DNA from: Bifidobacterium erythrocebi | GTDB taxonomy: Bacteria > Actinomycetota > Actinomycetes > Actinomycetales > Bifidobacteriaceae | Reading direction: 5' to 3' | DNA length: 64,000 nucleotides | NCBI RefSeq assembly: GCF_012932675.1 | Contig: NZ_JAAIIF010000014.1 | Span: 1-64,000, forward strand | Part shown: in pieces, positions 8,803 to 18,314 of the stretch | How positions within the stretch are numbered: position 1 is the stretch's first letter | Layout of the letters: each line of letters begins with the position of its first letter | Program-made: the position numbers and the translations under genes | Notes under the pieces: generated by a model | What the model was told of the DNA's origin: nothing | Databases searched by the model: none | What the model saw: only the letters and a program-made list of their open reading frames with translations

Positions 8803-9897
8803 ATGTCCGAAAAGATCAAAGTCGGCATTCTCGGAGCTACTGGTATGGTCGGTCAGCGTTTCGTCACGCTGCTTGAAAACCATCCGTGGTTCGAACTGGT
8901 CACCCTTGCCGCGTCCGCGCACAGCGCCGGCAAGACCTATGAGGAAGCCATCGGCGGCCGCTGGAAGATGGAAACCCCGATGCCCGAGTTCGTCAAGAAC
9001 ATGGTGGTCAAGAACGTGGCCGATGTCGAAGACGTGGTCAAGGACGTCGACTTCGTGTTCTCCGCGGTGAACATGCCAAAGGACGAGATCCGCGCCATCG
9101 AAGAGGAATACGCGAAGACCGAGACCCCGGTCGTGTCCAACAACAGCGCCCACCGCTGGACGCCGGACGTGCCGATGGTCGTGCCGGAGATCAACCCGGA
9201 GCACTACGAGGTCATCGAACATCAGCGCAAGCGTCTCGGCACCAAGCACGGCTTCATCGCCGTCAAGCCGAACTGTTCCATCCAGGCATACACCCCGGCT
9301 CTGGCCGCGTGGCAGGAATTCGAGCCGCATGAGGTGATCGTGAGCACCTATCAGGCCGTTTCCGGCGCCGGCAAGACGTTCAAGGATTGGCCGGAAATGG
9401 TGGGCAACATCATTCCGTTCATCTCTGGCGAAGAGGCGAAGTCCGAGAAGGAACCGCTGAAGGTGTTCGGCCATGTGGATGAGGCCAAGGGCGAGATCGT
9501 GCCGTTCGACGGCCCGCTGCGCATCACCTCCCAGTGCATCCGCGTGCCCGTGCTCAACGGCCACACCGCCACCGTGTTCATCAACTTCGGCAAGAACCCC
9601 ACCAAGGACGAGCTGATCGACCGCCTGGTCAACTACACCAGCAAGGCCGCCGAGCTCGGTCTGCCGCACGCTCCGAAGCACTTCATCCAGTATCTGACCG
9701 AGGACGATCGCCCGCAGGTGCTCAAGGATGTGGATTACGAGGGCGGCATGGGCGTTTCCATCGGCCGTCTGCGCGAGGATTCCATCTTCGACTGGAAGTT
9801 CGTGGGACTGGCGCACAACACCCTGCGCGGTGCCGCCGGCGGCGCGCTGGAAAGCGCCGAAATGCTCAAGGCGCTGGGCTACATCACCAAGAAGTGA
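8803..9897 (+). CDS. asd: Aspartate-semialdehyde dehydrogenase
   Basis: Reduces aspartyl phosphate to aspartate semialdehyde, the branch point to lysine/diaminopimelate, threonine and methionine. The 364-aa protein has an N-terminal NADP-binding GATGMVGQRF and the catalytic cysteine in KPNCSIQ. The sequence resembles the fungal/archaeal-type Asd subfamily. The start is ATG 8803, preceded by GAGAGG; the reading frame is open 99 bp further upstream but without a ribosome site. The two aspartokinase genes lie on the opposite strand downstream, so the pathway genes converge. Confidence 0.95.
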   Translation: MSEKIKVGILGATGMVGQRFVTLLENHPWFELVTLAASAHSAGKTYEEAIGGRWKMETPMPEFVKNMVVKNVADVEDVVKDVDFVFSAVNMPKDEIRAIEEEYAKTETPVVSNNSAHRWTPDVPMVVPEINPEHYEVIEHQRKRLGTKHGFIAVKPNCSIQAYTPALAAWQEFEPHEVIVSTYQAVSGAGKTFKDWPEMVGNIIPFISGEEAKSEKEPLKVFGHVDEAKGEIVPFDGPLRITSQCIRVPVLNGHTATVFINFGKNPTKDELIDRLVNYTSKAAELGLPHAPKHFIQYLTEDDRPQVLKDVDYEGGMGVSIGRLREDSIFDWKFVGLAHNTLRGAAGGALESAEMLKALGYITKK

Positions 9898-9934
9898 TGT
9901 GACGACTGCTCTTGCAGCAGAGTAAGCCGCCAAT

Positions 9935-9968
9935 GGAACAGGCCGACTCTTCGGAGCCGGCCTGTTCC
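9935..9968 (+). terminator. Terminator-like hairpin after asd
   Basis: GGAACAGGCC (9935-9944) pairs with GGCCTGTTCC (9959-9968), 38 bp after the asd stop. No strong T-run follows. Confidence 0.55.
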
Positions 9969-10096
9969 ATTACTATGCTCACTATGCTCTTGCCATGTTG
10001 GTTGCGCTCCGAATCATTGCCAATGCATATCCATCCTCACGACCTGTACCGAGACTCAGCAGGTACGGGCACAGCAGGTACGTCGAACGCACCAAA

Positions 10097-10126
10097 AAGG
10101 GGTATGGCAGTGAAGCCATACCCCTT
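10097..10126 (-). terminator. Intrinsic terminator of the aspartokinase operon
   Basis: AAGGGGTATGGC pairs with GCCATACCCCTT around a 6-nt loop. On the minus strand it is followed by a T-run, 24 bp beyond the stop of the ACT-domain gene. Confidence 0.8.
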
Positions 10127-10149
10127 GAAGAAACGCGAAACAGCCGCAA

Positions 10150-10713
10150 TCAGCGGCCGGTGCCGCCGTACACCACGGCCTCCACCTGGTCGGCGTCCAG
10201 ACCGTATGCGGTGTGCAGCGCCTTGACGGCGTCGTTGAGCTGATTCAGCGGCACCAGCGCGGCGATGCGGATCTCGGAAGTGGAGATGATCAGCACGTTG
10301 ATGCCCTTGTCGCTCAGTGCGTTGAAGAACTTGGCGGCCAGACCGGAGTGGGTCTTCATGCCGACACCCACCACGGCGACCTTGCCCACATTGGGATCCA
10401 CGTCGAAGGACTTGTAGCCGAGCACGTCGTGCTTCTCGATCAGAATCTCCTGCACCTGCTTGACCGCGGATTCGGGCACGGTGAAGGAAATGTCGGCGGT
10501 GCCGACGGAAGCGCCGGCCTGCACAATCATATCGACGTTCACGCCGGCCATGGCCAGCTCGGTGAACACCTTGGCCGCCATGCCGGGCTCGTTCGGCACG
10601 CCGCGAACGGTGGCCAGCGCTTCGCTGCGGTCGTGGGCCACGCCGGAGATGACCGGAGCCTCCGGACCGAGATCGGGGAAGAGATCGCCCATGGATTCGT
10701 TCTTATCGCTCAT
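10150..10713 (-). CDS. Aspartokinase regulatory (ACT-domain) subunit
   Basis: A 187-aa protein equal to the C-terminal ACT half of a normal aspartokinase, with two ACT repeats (from VRGVPNEPGMAAKVF and VVGVGMKTHSGLAAKFF). In known LysC enzymes these bind lysine and/or threonine for feedback inhibition. It has its own ATG after a purine-rich stretch, 42 bp downstream of the catalytic gene's stop. This makes it a separate polypeptide, rather than an internal-start beta subunit as in Corynebacterium. The two are presumably one enzyme and one transcript. Confidence 0.9.
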   Translation of the reverse strand: MSDKNESMGDLFPDLGPEAPVISGVAHDRSEALATVRGVPNEPGMAAKVFTELAMAGVNVDMIVQAGASVGTADISFTVPESAVKQVQEILIEKHDVLGYKSFDVDPNVGKVAVVGVGMKTHSGLAAKFFNALSDKGINVLIISTSEIRIAALVPLNQLNDAVKALHTAYGLDADQVEAVVYGGTGR

Positions 10714-10755
10714 TGTTAGTCTTGCCTTCGCTTCTTAAGGGTTGGTTCGTTGTTA

Positions 10756-11520
10756 CTAGTCGAGGTTCGGCAGCGTGCGGGGGTCCACGCCGTTCGGCAC
10801 GACCAGCGTGCCCGGGCGGTGGGAGAAGGAGGAACGCACGTGCAGCGGCATCTTGAAGCGCTGGGCGTATTCGACGCAACGCAACGCAAGCACCTTCGAG
10901 CCGCAGGCGGCCATTTCGAGGATCGATTCGTAGTCGATGTAGGGAATGCGCCTGGCGGTGGGGACGATACGCGGGTCGGCGGTGAAGATGCCATCCACAT
11001 CGGTGTAGATCTCGCATACGTCGGCGTCGAGGGCCACGGCCAGTGCCACGGCGGACGTATCGGAACCGCCACGGCCGAGCGTGGTGGCATCGCCGTTGGC
11101 GTTGATGCCCTGGAAGCCGGCCACGATCGCCACATCGCCTTCGTCGAGCGCATGCTTCACGCGATCGGGCTTCACGGACTTGATGTGCGCCGCGCCATAC
11201 CGTGCATCGGTGAAGAAGCCAGCCTGCTGACCGGTGAAGGAGTGCGCGCTGGCGCCTTCGGCGTGAATGGCCATGGCGAGCAGGCTCATGGAGATGCGCT
11301 CGCCTGCGGTCATCAGCATGTCCATCTCGCGTTCGGGCGGGTTGGAATCGATGCTCAGGGCCTGGTCGATGAGATCATCGGTGGTGTCGCCCATGGCCGA
11401 AACGACCACGGCAACGGAATTGCCCTTTTTCTTCGTCTCCACAACACGGCGCGCGACGCGCTTGATGGATTCCGCGTCGGCTACGGATGAGCCGCCGTAT
11501 TTCTGCACGATGAGAGCCAC
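10756..11520 (-). CDS. lysC: Aspartokinase catalytic subunit
   Basis: Phosphorylates aspartate, the first step to lysine, threonine and methionine. The 254-aa protein opens with the family signature VQKYGGSS and contains [13 protein letters not shown] and [13 protein letters not shown]. It stops exactly where full-length aspartokinases continue into ACT domains. The start is GTG 11520 after AGAGGATAGGACA; the earlier in-frame start would add 17 residues not typical of the family. A TATAAT at 11580-11585 fits a promoter with a ~50-nt leader. Confidence 0.92.
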   Translation of the reverse strand: MALIVQKYGGSSVADAESIKRVARRVVETKKKGNSVAVVVSAMGDTTDDLIDQALSIDSNPPEREMDMLMTAGERISMSLLAMAIHAEGASAHSFTGQQAGFFTDARYGAAHIKSVKPDRVKHALDEGDVAIVAGFQGINANGDATTLGRGGSDTSAVALAVALDADVCEIYTDVDGIFTADPRIVPTARRIPYIDYESILEMAACGSKVLALRCVEYAQRFKMPLHVRSSFSHRPGTLVVPNGVDPRTLPNLD

Positions 11521-11579
11521 TGTCCTATCCTCTATCTCTAAAGTTTCAAACCCGCGTCTCATAGTACGCAAGTGTGACG

Positions 11580-11585
11580 ATTATA
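11580..11585 (-). promoter_or_regulatory. -10 element of the aspartokinase operon
   Basis: A consensus TATAAT on the minus strand about 60 bp before the GTG start, in an otherwise gene-free 150-bp gap. The upstream hexamer at the right distance (GAAAAC) is a poor -35. Confidence 0.45.
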
Positions 11586-11669
11586 TGGAGAAGCGTATTA
11601 CCGTTTTCGGCGTCGTTCACGATTTGGGACGTTCGGAACGCCGACAAGCCGTGCGTCGCAGCCACGCCG

Positions 11670-12272
11670 CTAGGCCTCCCTTCGGCCGGAAAGCGCTCGG
11701 CCGAGCGTGATCTCGTCGGCGTATTCGAGGTCGCTTCCCACGGGAAGACCGCTCGCCAGACGGGTCACCTTGATTCCCACCTGGCCGAGCAGGCGGCTCA
11801 GATAGGTGGTCGTGGCCTCGCCCTCGATATTCGGATCAAGCGCAAGAATCACCTCGGTAACGCTGCCGTCGCCCAGCCGCTCCAGCAGCTTCGGGATGTT
11901 CAGGTCGTTGGGGCCGACGTTCGCCATGGGGTTGATGGCACCGCCGAGCACGTGGTACAGGCCGTGGTATTCGCGGGTGCGTTCGATGCTCATCACATCC
12001 TTGGGCTCTTCGACCACGCAGATCATGCTGTGATCGCGTCTCGGGTCCAGGCAGACCGGGCACGGCGATGTCTCGCACACGTTCCCGCACACCTCGCAGA
12101 ACTTCACCTTCGCCTTCACCTCGGTGATGGCATCGGCAAGGTCGGCGGCTTCCCGCTCGTCGGCACCCAGGATGTAGAAGGCGATGCGTTGGGCACCTTT
12201 GGGACCGATGCCGGGCAGCTTGGAGAACGCGTCGATCAGGCGCTGTATAGCCCCGTCGTAAGCCAATGCCAT
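11670..12272 (-). CDS. recR: Recombination mediator RecR
   Basis: A 200-aa RecF-pathway protein that helps load RecA at gaps. An N-terminal helix-hairpin-helix ([20 protein letters not shown]) is followed by a Cys4 zinc finger ([16 protein letters not shown]) and a Toprim domain ([13 protein letters not shown]). The start has a clear GGAGGAG. It begins 3 bp after the dnaX stop, the common dnaX-recR arrangement. Confidence 0.97.
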   Translation of the reverse strand: MALAYDGAIQRLIDAFSKLPGIGPKGAQRIAFYILGADEREAADLADAITEVKAKVKFCEVCGNVCETSPCPVCLDPRRDHSMICVVEEPKDVMSIERTREYHGLYHVLGGAINPMANVGPNDLNIPKLLERLGDGSVTEVILALDPNIEGEATTTYLSRLLGQVGIKVTRLASGLPVGSDLEYADEITLGRALSGRREA

Positions 12273-12275
12273 GTG

Positions 12276-15008
12276 TCACTCCTCCGTATGCTTTGTGGCC
12301 TGGTGCATATTGCGCGGATTATGCGGGTCGTCCGCCGTGAATTCCTCGACCTTTTTGACCTCGAACAGGCGCTTGATGTCGTCCACGCTCATGGATGTGG
12401 CCGTTTCCAAGGATTCGTCGCTCATCGAGTACTCATCCTCGTCGGCGGCGACCTGAGGCTGCGGCGGCATGGCGGCTGCGGCGGCCATGGCCCACGGGTC
12501 GGGCTCAGTGGCCGGGTCCGGAACCGGTTCCGGCCCCGGCGGGATGGGTTCGCTGGCAGCCTGCCACGGGTCCTGCGCCGCGAGCTGATCGGCGGCGGTC
12601 TGTGCGGGTTGAACCTGCGTGTTCTGCGCCGGGCGGGACGGACCGCCGGCCAGTGGGTTCACGGATGCGGGCTGCGCGCCCGGTACCGATGCCGCTGATA
12701 CCGATGCGGACGGTGCCGAGGAAGACGTTGCAGACGCTGCGGGTGTTGCAGGCGTGGCGGGTGTTGCCGGCGTGGCCCATGGGTCGATGCCATCGCTGAT
12801 ATCCGGCACCGCGACATGCTTGCCGTGATGACCGCCGTCCGCTCCGTTGCCGGAATCCGACTGCTGACCACTGCTCGCTTGCTGCACGGACTGTGCGGGC
12901 TTCGCGGGCACGGCCCACGGATCGTCATCCACGAGCGCCGTTTCCTGTTGCACGTTGTGCTCGGCGGTTGCTGGCACCGTGTTTTGGGTTACGGTCTGCG
13001 GCTTGGGTGCTGCCCAGCCGTCGTTTGTCGTATCGACCGGGTCTCCCCATCCGGGTACATGCTGCGAATCAGGCTGTTCCGGGGCGAATCCGTCCGCCGA
13101 TCGGTGCGTGTCCCCATCGTCCGATGAGTTTTGCTGTCCGTTTGATGTGTCGGACTGTTCTCGGTCGGCTTCCTGAGCGTTTTCGCCCCATTGGGTGGAG
13201 CCCTGTGCCGTGAATCGCATGTTCTCCTGAAGCACCTGGGCTTTGATGCGCTGTTGTTCGCTTGCGGGAAGCTGTTTGAATGCCGGCGCGCGTACGCCGT
13301 CGTCCGTCAGCTTGGTCGGGGCGATTTCGGCACGTTCGCCGAATGCCTTGCGTACTTCGGCGCGTACGATGTCCACGACCTTGGTGGTGCCGTCGATTTC
13401 TTCCTTGGCAACGGCGAGCGCGAACGCGTATTTGCTGAGCGCCTTGTCGAATTTCAGCCATAAGCGGGGATTGCCGGATTTCGACACGGGATCGTATTTG
13501 ATGCGCAGCACCTTGTCTCGGGCTACGTATCGGCGTACGTCTTCGGGCAGATCGCGGACCAGCGCGTCCCATTTCTCGTCCGGAGTACGGCTGTCCGTTG
13601 TCTCGACGGCAGGCGTTGAAACGCTGGCTTGAGCTGCGGCGTTCTGCGCGGATGCGGCAGCTGGGGTTGCCTGACCGCTCGTCTGCTCGCTTGCCGGGCT
13701 GTTCACCTGCTCATGGGCATGCTCTTGGTTACGGGCCGCGCCCGCGAAACCGGTATGTGTGGCAGTGTTGCGCGCGGCTCCGGCGAAACCGGTGTGCGCT
13801 CCGGCGGCAGGCGAAGACTGTTGCGCCGGCGTGGACGTAGCGGCTGCCGGTGCGCCTGAAACGCCCGGGGCACCCGATGCCATGCTGTTCGAGGACCAAC
13901 CGTTTTCGCGCTCGGCGAGCAGTCTCGCGGCCAGCAGTTCCAACCGCATACGCGGGGAGATGGTGCCGGTCATATTGCTCAGCGTGGAATTCATCGTATC
14001 GGCCATCACGGTGAGTGCGGCAAGACCCAATGCCTTGCTTTGACGGTGCAGTTCGTCCATGTCCTCGCCTTCGGCGGAATCGGACAGTACGCTCTCCGCA
14101 CGATCACCCGCCAGGGTGAGCACCATGAGGTCGCGCACGCGGGCAAGCAGATCCTCAACGAAACGGCGTGGGTCGAAGCCGCCAACCACGACTTTCTGCA
14201 CCACTTCATACAGGGCCTCGCCATTGCCGTCGATCACCGCATCGATGGCCTGACCGATAAGCGTTTCCGGTGTGAATCCGAGCAATGCCACGGAAGCGTC
14301 GTGCGTGATGACGCCGTCGACGGAACCGATCATCAGCTGGTCGAGCACCGACAGGGTGTCTCGCATGGAACCGCCGCCCGCGCGCATGGCGAGTTTGAGT
14401 ACGCCTGGTTCGGGGCGGATGCCTTCCTTCTCGCAGATCTTTTCAAGGTAGGGGCCCATGATCTCCTGCGGCACCAGGCGGAACGGATAGTGGTGGGTGC
14501 GGGAGCGGATGGTGCCGATCACCTTGTCCGGTTCGGTGGTCGCGAAGATGAACATCACATGCTCGGGCGGCTCCTCCACGATTTTGAGCAGCGCGTTGAA
14601 TCCTTGCGGCGTGACCATGTGCGCCTCGTCAAGGATGAAGATCTTGTACTTATCACGGGCCGGCGCGAATCCGGCACGCTCGCGCAGTTCACGCGCGTCG
14701 TCCACACCGTTGTGCGAGGCCGCGTCGATTTCGACCACGTCGATGGACCCGGGGCCACCGGTGGCGAGATCCTTGCAGGATTCGCATTCGCCGCAGGGGT
14801 GGGATGTCGGGCCTTTCGCACAGTTGACGCAACGGGCGAGAATACGCGCGGAGCTTGTCTTGCCGCATCCTCGCGGGCCCGAGAACAGGTAGGCGTGCGT
14901 CAGCTTGCCTTCGTCCAAGGCCCTCATCAACGGCACAGTAACCTGTTCCTGCCCGATGACGCCTTCGAACGTATCCGGACGATAACGACGGTAAAGGGCC
15001 AACGCCAT
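12276..15008 (-). CDS. dnaX: DNA polymerase III gamma/tau subunit
   Basis: Clamp-loader ATPase of the replisome, 910 aa. The N-terminal AAA+ module has Walker A GPRGCGKTS, a zinc finger CVNCAKG...CGECESC and DEAH. About 370 residues of conserved core are followed by a long tau-like C-terminal part rich in Ala, Pro, Gln, Ser and Thr. This part contains a tandem HTGFAGAARN duplication and an (ATP)n stretch. ATG 15008 with upstream GGAAGG is preferred over GTG 15020. I saw no slippery A-rich heptamer for programmed frameshifting to a short gamma form. Confidence 0.95.
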   Translation of the reverse strand: MALALYRRYRPDTFEGVIGQEQVTVPLMRALDEGKLTHAYLFSGPRGCGKTSSARILARCVNCAKGPTSHPCGECESCKDLATGGPGSIDVVEIDAASHNGVDDARELRERAGFAPARDKYKIFILDEAHMVTPQGFNALLKIVEEPPEHVMFIFATTEPDKVIGTIRSRTHHYPFRLVPQEIMGPYLEKICEKEGIRPEPGVLKLAMRAGGGSMRDTLSVLDQLMIGSVDGVITHDASVALLGFTPETLIGQAIDAVIDGNGEALYEVVQKVVVGGFDPRRFVEDLLARVRDLMVLTLAGDRAESVLSDSAEGEDMDELHRQSKALGLAALTVMADTMNSTLSNMTGTISPRMRLELLAARLLAERENGWSSNSMASGAPGVSGAPAAATSTPAQQSSPAAGAHTGFAGAARNTATHTGFAGAARNQEHAHEQVNSPASEQTSGQATPAAASAQNAAAQASVSTPAVETTDSRTPDEKWDALVRDLPEDVRRYVARDKVLRIKYDPVSKSGNPRLWLKFDKALSKYAFALAVAKEEIDGTTKVVDIVRAEVRKAFGERAEIAPTKLTDDGVRAPAFKQLPASEQQRIKAQVLQENMRFTAQGSTQWGENAQEADREQSDTSNGQQNSSDDGDTHRSADGFAPEQPDSQHVPGWGDPVDTTNDGWAAPKPQTVTQNTVPATAEHNVQQETALVDDDPWAVPAKPAQSVQQASSGQQSDSGNGADGGHHGKHVAVPDISDGIDPWATPATPATPATPAASATSSSAPSASVSAASVPGAQPASVNPLAGGPSRPAQNTQVQPAQTAADQLAAQDPWQAASEPIPPGPEPVPDPATEPDPWAMAAAAAMPPQPQVAADEDEYSMSDESLETATSMSVDDIKRLFEVKKVEEFTADDPHNPRNMHQATKHTEE

Positions 15009-15205
15009 AATTCTCAACACCTTCCGGTACTAGCCAGCGCACACCGCGTGCACACCCGCCACCTTACTGCATTCGCATTCCAGCACCGCGTCGTCGTTGC
15101 GAGGCGGTGCATCTGCAACATACCCACTGTACTGATCACCCCGCACTGATCACCCCGCGCCGACGCCACGGCCGCTCAGGCAGCGTTCCGCCCGGCCGTA
15201 TCCCG

Positions 15206-15211
15206 TAGACT
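15206..15211 (+). promoter_or_regulatory. Probable -10 element of the TetR gene at 15218 (leaderless)
   Basis: TAGACT ends 6 nt before ATG 15218, so the transcript would start at the start codon. No Shine-Dalgarno is present. The -35 region (GCGTTC, 17 bp upstream) is weak. Confidence 0.45.
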
Positions 15212-15217
15212 GGTGCT

Positions 15218-15823
15218 ATGAGTTCCGGCAAGATCACGACGCCCGGCGGAAAGGGCGATGCTCGTCGTGCGGCCATCGTGCGCGCGACACGCGACATATG
15301 CGCAGAACGAGGGTTCTCCAAGGTCACCATCAGCGATATCGCGAACCGCGCGCATATGACGCGTTCCCTGTTCTACCACTATTTTTCCGATAAGGACGAG
15401 GTTGCGGATGCAGTGCTCGACGATGTGGTCGACGGCATTCTCACCAGGATGGAGCAGTGGGACGCCTCCCGCAAGCCCGGCGATATCGATGGGGCATTGA
15501 ACGATTTCGTCGATCTGACACGCAGGCTGATCGTGGATGAAAGTCCTTTCTCGAATCGTCTGGTTCAGGACGGCAACGCCGCGCTGTACATCCGTTTTCT
15601 CGATCGGGTGACCGATCGGATCGCGGATCTGCTGCAACGTACCACCGTCCAGGATTTCGAGGCGCGCCACGATCTGCCGATCGTCTGCGTGCGCGAGACG
15701 TTCATGCTGCTGGTCTCCGGCATGATATCGCTGATCCGTTCGCACCCCGACATATCCAATGCGACGGTGAAAAAGCTCATCGTTCAGACGCTGCATCTCA
15801 ACGACTATGTTCGACTTGACTGA
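15218..15823 (+). CDS. TetR/AcrR family transcriptional regulator
   Basis: A 201-aa one-component repressor-like protein. The N-terminal helix-turn-helix runs about 15-65 (VTISDIANRAHMTRSLFYHY). The ligand-binding C-terminal domain is divergent. Its targets are not evident: flanking genes dnaX and the lipid kinase are on the other strand and no clear palindrome was noted. Transcription is probably leaderless. Confidence 0.85.
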   Translation: MSSGKITTPGGKGDARRAAIVRATRDICAERGFSKVTISDIANRAHMTRSLFYHYFSDKDEVADAVLDDVVDGILTRMEQWDASRKPGDIDGALNDFVDLTRRLIVDESPFSNRLVQDGNAALYIRFLDRVTDRIADLLQRTTVQDFEARHDLPIVCVRETFMLLVSGMISLIRSHPDISNATVKKLIVQTLHLNDYVRLD

Positions 15824-15895
15824 ACGCTGATCGTCAAGCGTCACGCAGCCGGGCTTTGCCGCTGCCGAACACCGAAGCCCGGTTGCGTGCCGGAC

Positions 15896-16993
15896 TTATT
15901 CGGCGAACTCACCGGTCAGCACATCACGGCCATCGCGGGAAACGACCCGCTCAAGCCGCTCCGTGTCTCGCTCCCTGCGGTGCCATTCGACTACCGCCGG
16001 CGGCACGAGCACGCGCAGCACCCGTTTGTGGGCCTCGGCATGCAATGGCAGCGATCCGACATATTCGCCATCGGCCATCAGCGTGGGAGGCTCGTCACCT
16101 TCGCCGGCCCGGGTGATGGTCACACTCTGCACGCGCTTCCACGACAGGAATCTTGCAGACAGCAGCCGGCCGTCATATGCGTGGCGCAAAGCCCGAACCA
16201 GCTCAGCGAATCCCGGCATACGATTCATCCAGACCATGTCCAGCAGCCCGTCGTCGAACGAGGAATACGGCGACACCTCGATGCCTCCGCCGATATGCCG
16301 CGAATTGGCCACCGTAAGCAGCGGCGCGACGATATCGTATTCCTCGGCCGTTCCGTCGGCCAGTGTGGCCGAGACGTGGTATCCGTACCGTTTCATATGG
16401 GCCAGTTCCGTAAGGACGGCGGCGAAATAGCGCAATGTTCCGCCAGGCAACTGCGAATGGTTGGCGCGATCGTTGATGCTCGCGTCGATGCCGCAGGACA
16501 GCATCCCAGCGAAGAAACGCCCCCGACCGTGCCCGTCCGCATCTTCGATCGGCCTCGAGTCCGCGCCCGGCGATGACGCATAGCCCATGTCGATGTCCAT
16601 GTGGGAATCGCATACGACGGCACCGACGATACCCTCCACCGCCGTTTCGATGCGATTCACCGGAAGCCCCAGGCCACGGGCGAAATCATTGCCGGAGCCG
16701 ACGCCGACGATGCCCAACGGAATATCGCTGCCGGCAACTGCATTGACGCCCAGGCTGACCATGCCATCGCCACCGACCACGACCAGGTAATCGTAGGTTC
16801 CCCGCGCGGCACGTATGCTTGCGACGGATTCGTCAAGGCTTTCACCGGTGAGGTCCCTCACCGCAAAACCATGCGCTTGCCCGCGTGCGCCCAGCATATC
16901 CAGCACTTGTTTGGTTGCCTTGGCGCCTTTGCCGTTGTTCGATGCGGGGTTGCCGACTACTGCGACAACCGCCTGCCGCCTACGCTCGTTCAT
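15896..16993 (-). CDS. Diacylglycerol kinase-family lipid kinase
   Basis: A 365-aa DagK/YegS-like kinase expected to phosphorylate a membrane lipid. The catalytic domain has VVGNPASNNGKG near the N-terminus and the signature VVVGGDGMVSLGVNAVAG, then GIVGVGSGNDFARGLG. The C-terminal beta-sandwich is present. The start is ATG 16993 (MNERRRQ); 14 extra codons upstream lack family similarity. It is the last gene of a minus-strand run that begins with the Tad pilin-like genes. Confidence 0.88.
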   Translation of the reverse strand: MNERRRQAVVAVVGNPASNNGKGAKATKQVLDMLGARGQAHGFAVRDLTGESLDESVASIRAARGTYDYLVVVGGDGMVSLGVNAVAGSDIPLGIVGVGSGNDFARGLGLPVNRIETAVEGIVGAVVCDSHMDIDMGYASSPGADSRPIEDADGHGRGRFFAGMLSCGIDASINDRANHSQLPGGTLRYFAAVLTELAHMKRYGYHVSATLADGTAEEYDIVAPLLTVANSRHIGGGIEVSPYSSFDDGLLDMVWMNRMPGFAELVRALRHAYDGRLLSARFLSWKRVQSVTITRAGEGDEPPTLMADGEYVGSLPLHAEAHKRVLRVLVPPAVVEWHRRERDTERLERVVSRDGRDVLTGEFAE

Positions 16994-17025
16994 AGCCCTA
17001 CGATACGCACACCGCATCATGCCGG

Positions 17026-17466
17026 TCAATGGCATGCCACAGGTCCGGCACGTGCGGAAGCGACGGCTTCGGGCATGATGGGGACGCCTGTACGCACGGC
17101 AACACGTACCTCCACATCACCCCTATGAGTTCCTTCCGTCCGGCATGACAGCACGCGCGCATCGTTTGCCGAAGACACCTGTTCCGCCACCGCGCAGGGA
17201 CTCCCCTGCCCGCTGTGCCAGGCCAGCGCCGCGGTGAACGAAGCCAGGTCGGCGGCCGATCTGGCATGCGCATGACGAATCACGACATGCCCCATGCCGG
17301 CGGCGGTGCTGATAAGCACTACCGCCACCATGATCAAGGCGATGCCTGCCACGGTCCCGGATCCTTCCTGCGCATGGTGCAGACGGGCGAACTGCCGTTT
17401 CAACCCATGAGCCGATTCATGAGCCCACCGTCCACGAACGCACCGCCACAGTCGATGCATGCTCAT
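17026..17466 (-). CDS. TadE-like secreted/membrane protein (Rv3654c type)
   Basis: A 146-aa protein: a basic N-terminus, then EGSGTVAGIALIMVAVVLIS as a pilin-like hydrophobic segment, then an AARSAADLAS-like helix (HARSAADLASFTAALAW). A short extracellular tail carries two cysteines (C169-equivalent PCAVAEQ and LSCRTEG). This is the layout of the third small protein in actinobacterial tad loci. The ATG overlaps the TGA of the preceding tadE (ATGA), so translation is coupled. The open frame extends far upstream but overlaps tadE and is not real there. Confidence 0.75.
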   Translation of the reverse strand: MSMHRLWRCVRGRWAHESAHGLKRQFARLHHAQEGSGTVAGIALIMVAVVLISTAAGMGHVVIRHAHARSAADLASFTAALAWHSGQGSPCAVAEQVSSANDARVLSCRTEGTHRGDVEVRVAVRTGVPIMPEAVASARAGPVACH

Positions 17467-17873
17467 GTCATGATCCCCACTGCGCGCCCCTCGACCACCG
17501 TAGGCAGCAGCCCGTTCGGATCGGGAATCACGGGGCAACGGGTGACGACGCTCACCTGTTGCCCCGCAGCGCCGACCCGTACCGTGACACCGTTGCCGAC
17601 CACAGCCTGTGCCGCCGCGGCAGGGTCCATCTCTCCACCAGCGGAGATGGCCGCTCTTGCCGCAGCCGAAGCCGCATCCTGGCAGCTGATGGACACGGCG
17701 ACCAGGCGGGTCAGCGACAGCAGCAGCAAGGCCACGACCATCACGGCAGGCAGTACCGTGGCGAATTCCGCGGTAACGGAACCGCACTCGGCATGGTTCC
17801 GCCTTAGTGTCTTCGACAGCGGACGCGTCGGCTCGTCTGGCGGCCGGCGAGCGCGATATGACATGCACGTCAT
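17463..17873 (-). CDS. tadE: TadE-family pilus assembly pseudopilin
   Basis: A 136-aa protein with the TadE signature: a short basic leader, ECGSVTAEFATVLPAVMVVA as the processing site and hydrophobic helix, then DAASAAARAAISAG. TadE proteins are processed by the Tad prepilin peptidase and act as minor pseudopilins. GGGAGG lies 9 nt before ATG 17873, inside the end of the upstream gene. It forms one unit with the DUF4244 gene and the TadE-like gene. Confidence 0.85.
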   Translation of the reverse strand: MTCMSYRARRPPDEPTRPLSKTLRRNHAECGSVTAEFATVLPAVMVVALLLLSLTRLVAVSISCQDAASAAARAAISAGGEMDPAAAAQAVVGNGVTVRVGAAGQQVSVVTRCPVIPDPNGLLPTVVEGRAVGIMT

Positions 17874-17878
17874 GGCCG

Positions 17879-18169
17879 TCAGCCTCCCATGCTCAGTGCC
17901 TGTTTGACGATGTCCAGCAGCATTTTGCGCACGGTATCCGATTTCATAATCGTGACCAGCAATGCGGCGAATCCTGTGGCGGCGACCAGAACGACCGCAT
18001 ATTCGGCGGTTGCGGCGCCTTCTTCCGGTTCGATGGCGCGCAATCGCGCCTTGGCATCCATCAAGCAGAGTTTTGCGTAGATTCCATCGCGCATTCGCGA
18101 GGCGCGGCTAACCTCATCGACAGCCCCCACCGGTTGTGTACCGGTGGCCAGCAGGTTTGCCTTGTACAT
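17879..18169 (-). CDS. DUF4244 protein, Flp-pilin-like
   Basis: A 96-aa protein with GAATAEYAVVLVAATGFAAL, the pilin-like motif (Glu preceding Tyr at the start of the hydrophobic helix) of actinobacterial DUF4244 proteins. These occupy the Flp major-pilin position in tad loci. The start is ATG 18169 with GGAGGAGC upstream; a longer open frame reaches 18298 but lacks similarity and a ribosome site. It is the first gene of the minus-strand half of the Tad locus. Confidence 0.85.
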   Translation of the reverse strand: MYKANLLATGTQPVGAVDEVSRASRMRDGIYAKLCLMDAKARLRAIEPEEGAATAEYAVVLVAATGFAALLVTIMKSDTVRKMLLDIVKQALSMGG

Positions 18170-18277
18170 GATGCTCCTCCTTGGGTGTGGTTCGGCGTCC
18201 GACCTGCTTTGGTCGGTCACCTCACTGTGCGCGGCTTGACGCACTCCAAGCAAGGCCGGAATGTCCTTGTGGTCGAC

Positions 18278-18314
18278 ACTCCCCCTGGTTATCCACACCC
18301 GGCGTGTTATCCAC
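18278..18314. repeat. Left arm of 37/38-bp inverted repeat with DnaA-box-like sequences
   Basis: This arm is the reverse complement of 18838-18875 apart from one inserted base. It contains TTATCCACA (18289-18297), a perfect consensus DnaA box, and TTATCCACC (18307-18315), 18 bp apart in the same orientation. It lies about 110 bp upstream of the DUF4244 gene. Confidence 0.8.

Noticed and set aside
12276-15008. Programmed frameshift producing gamma from dnaX
   Set aside because: No A-rich slippery heptamer followed by a hairpin was seen after the ATPase core.
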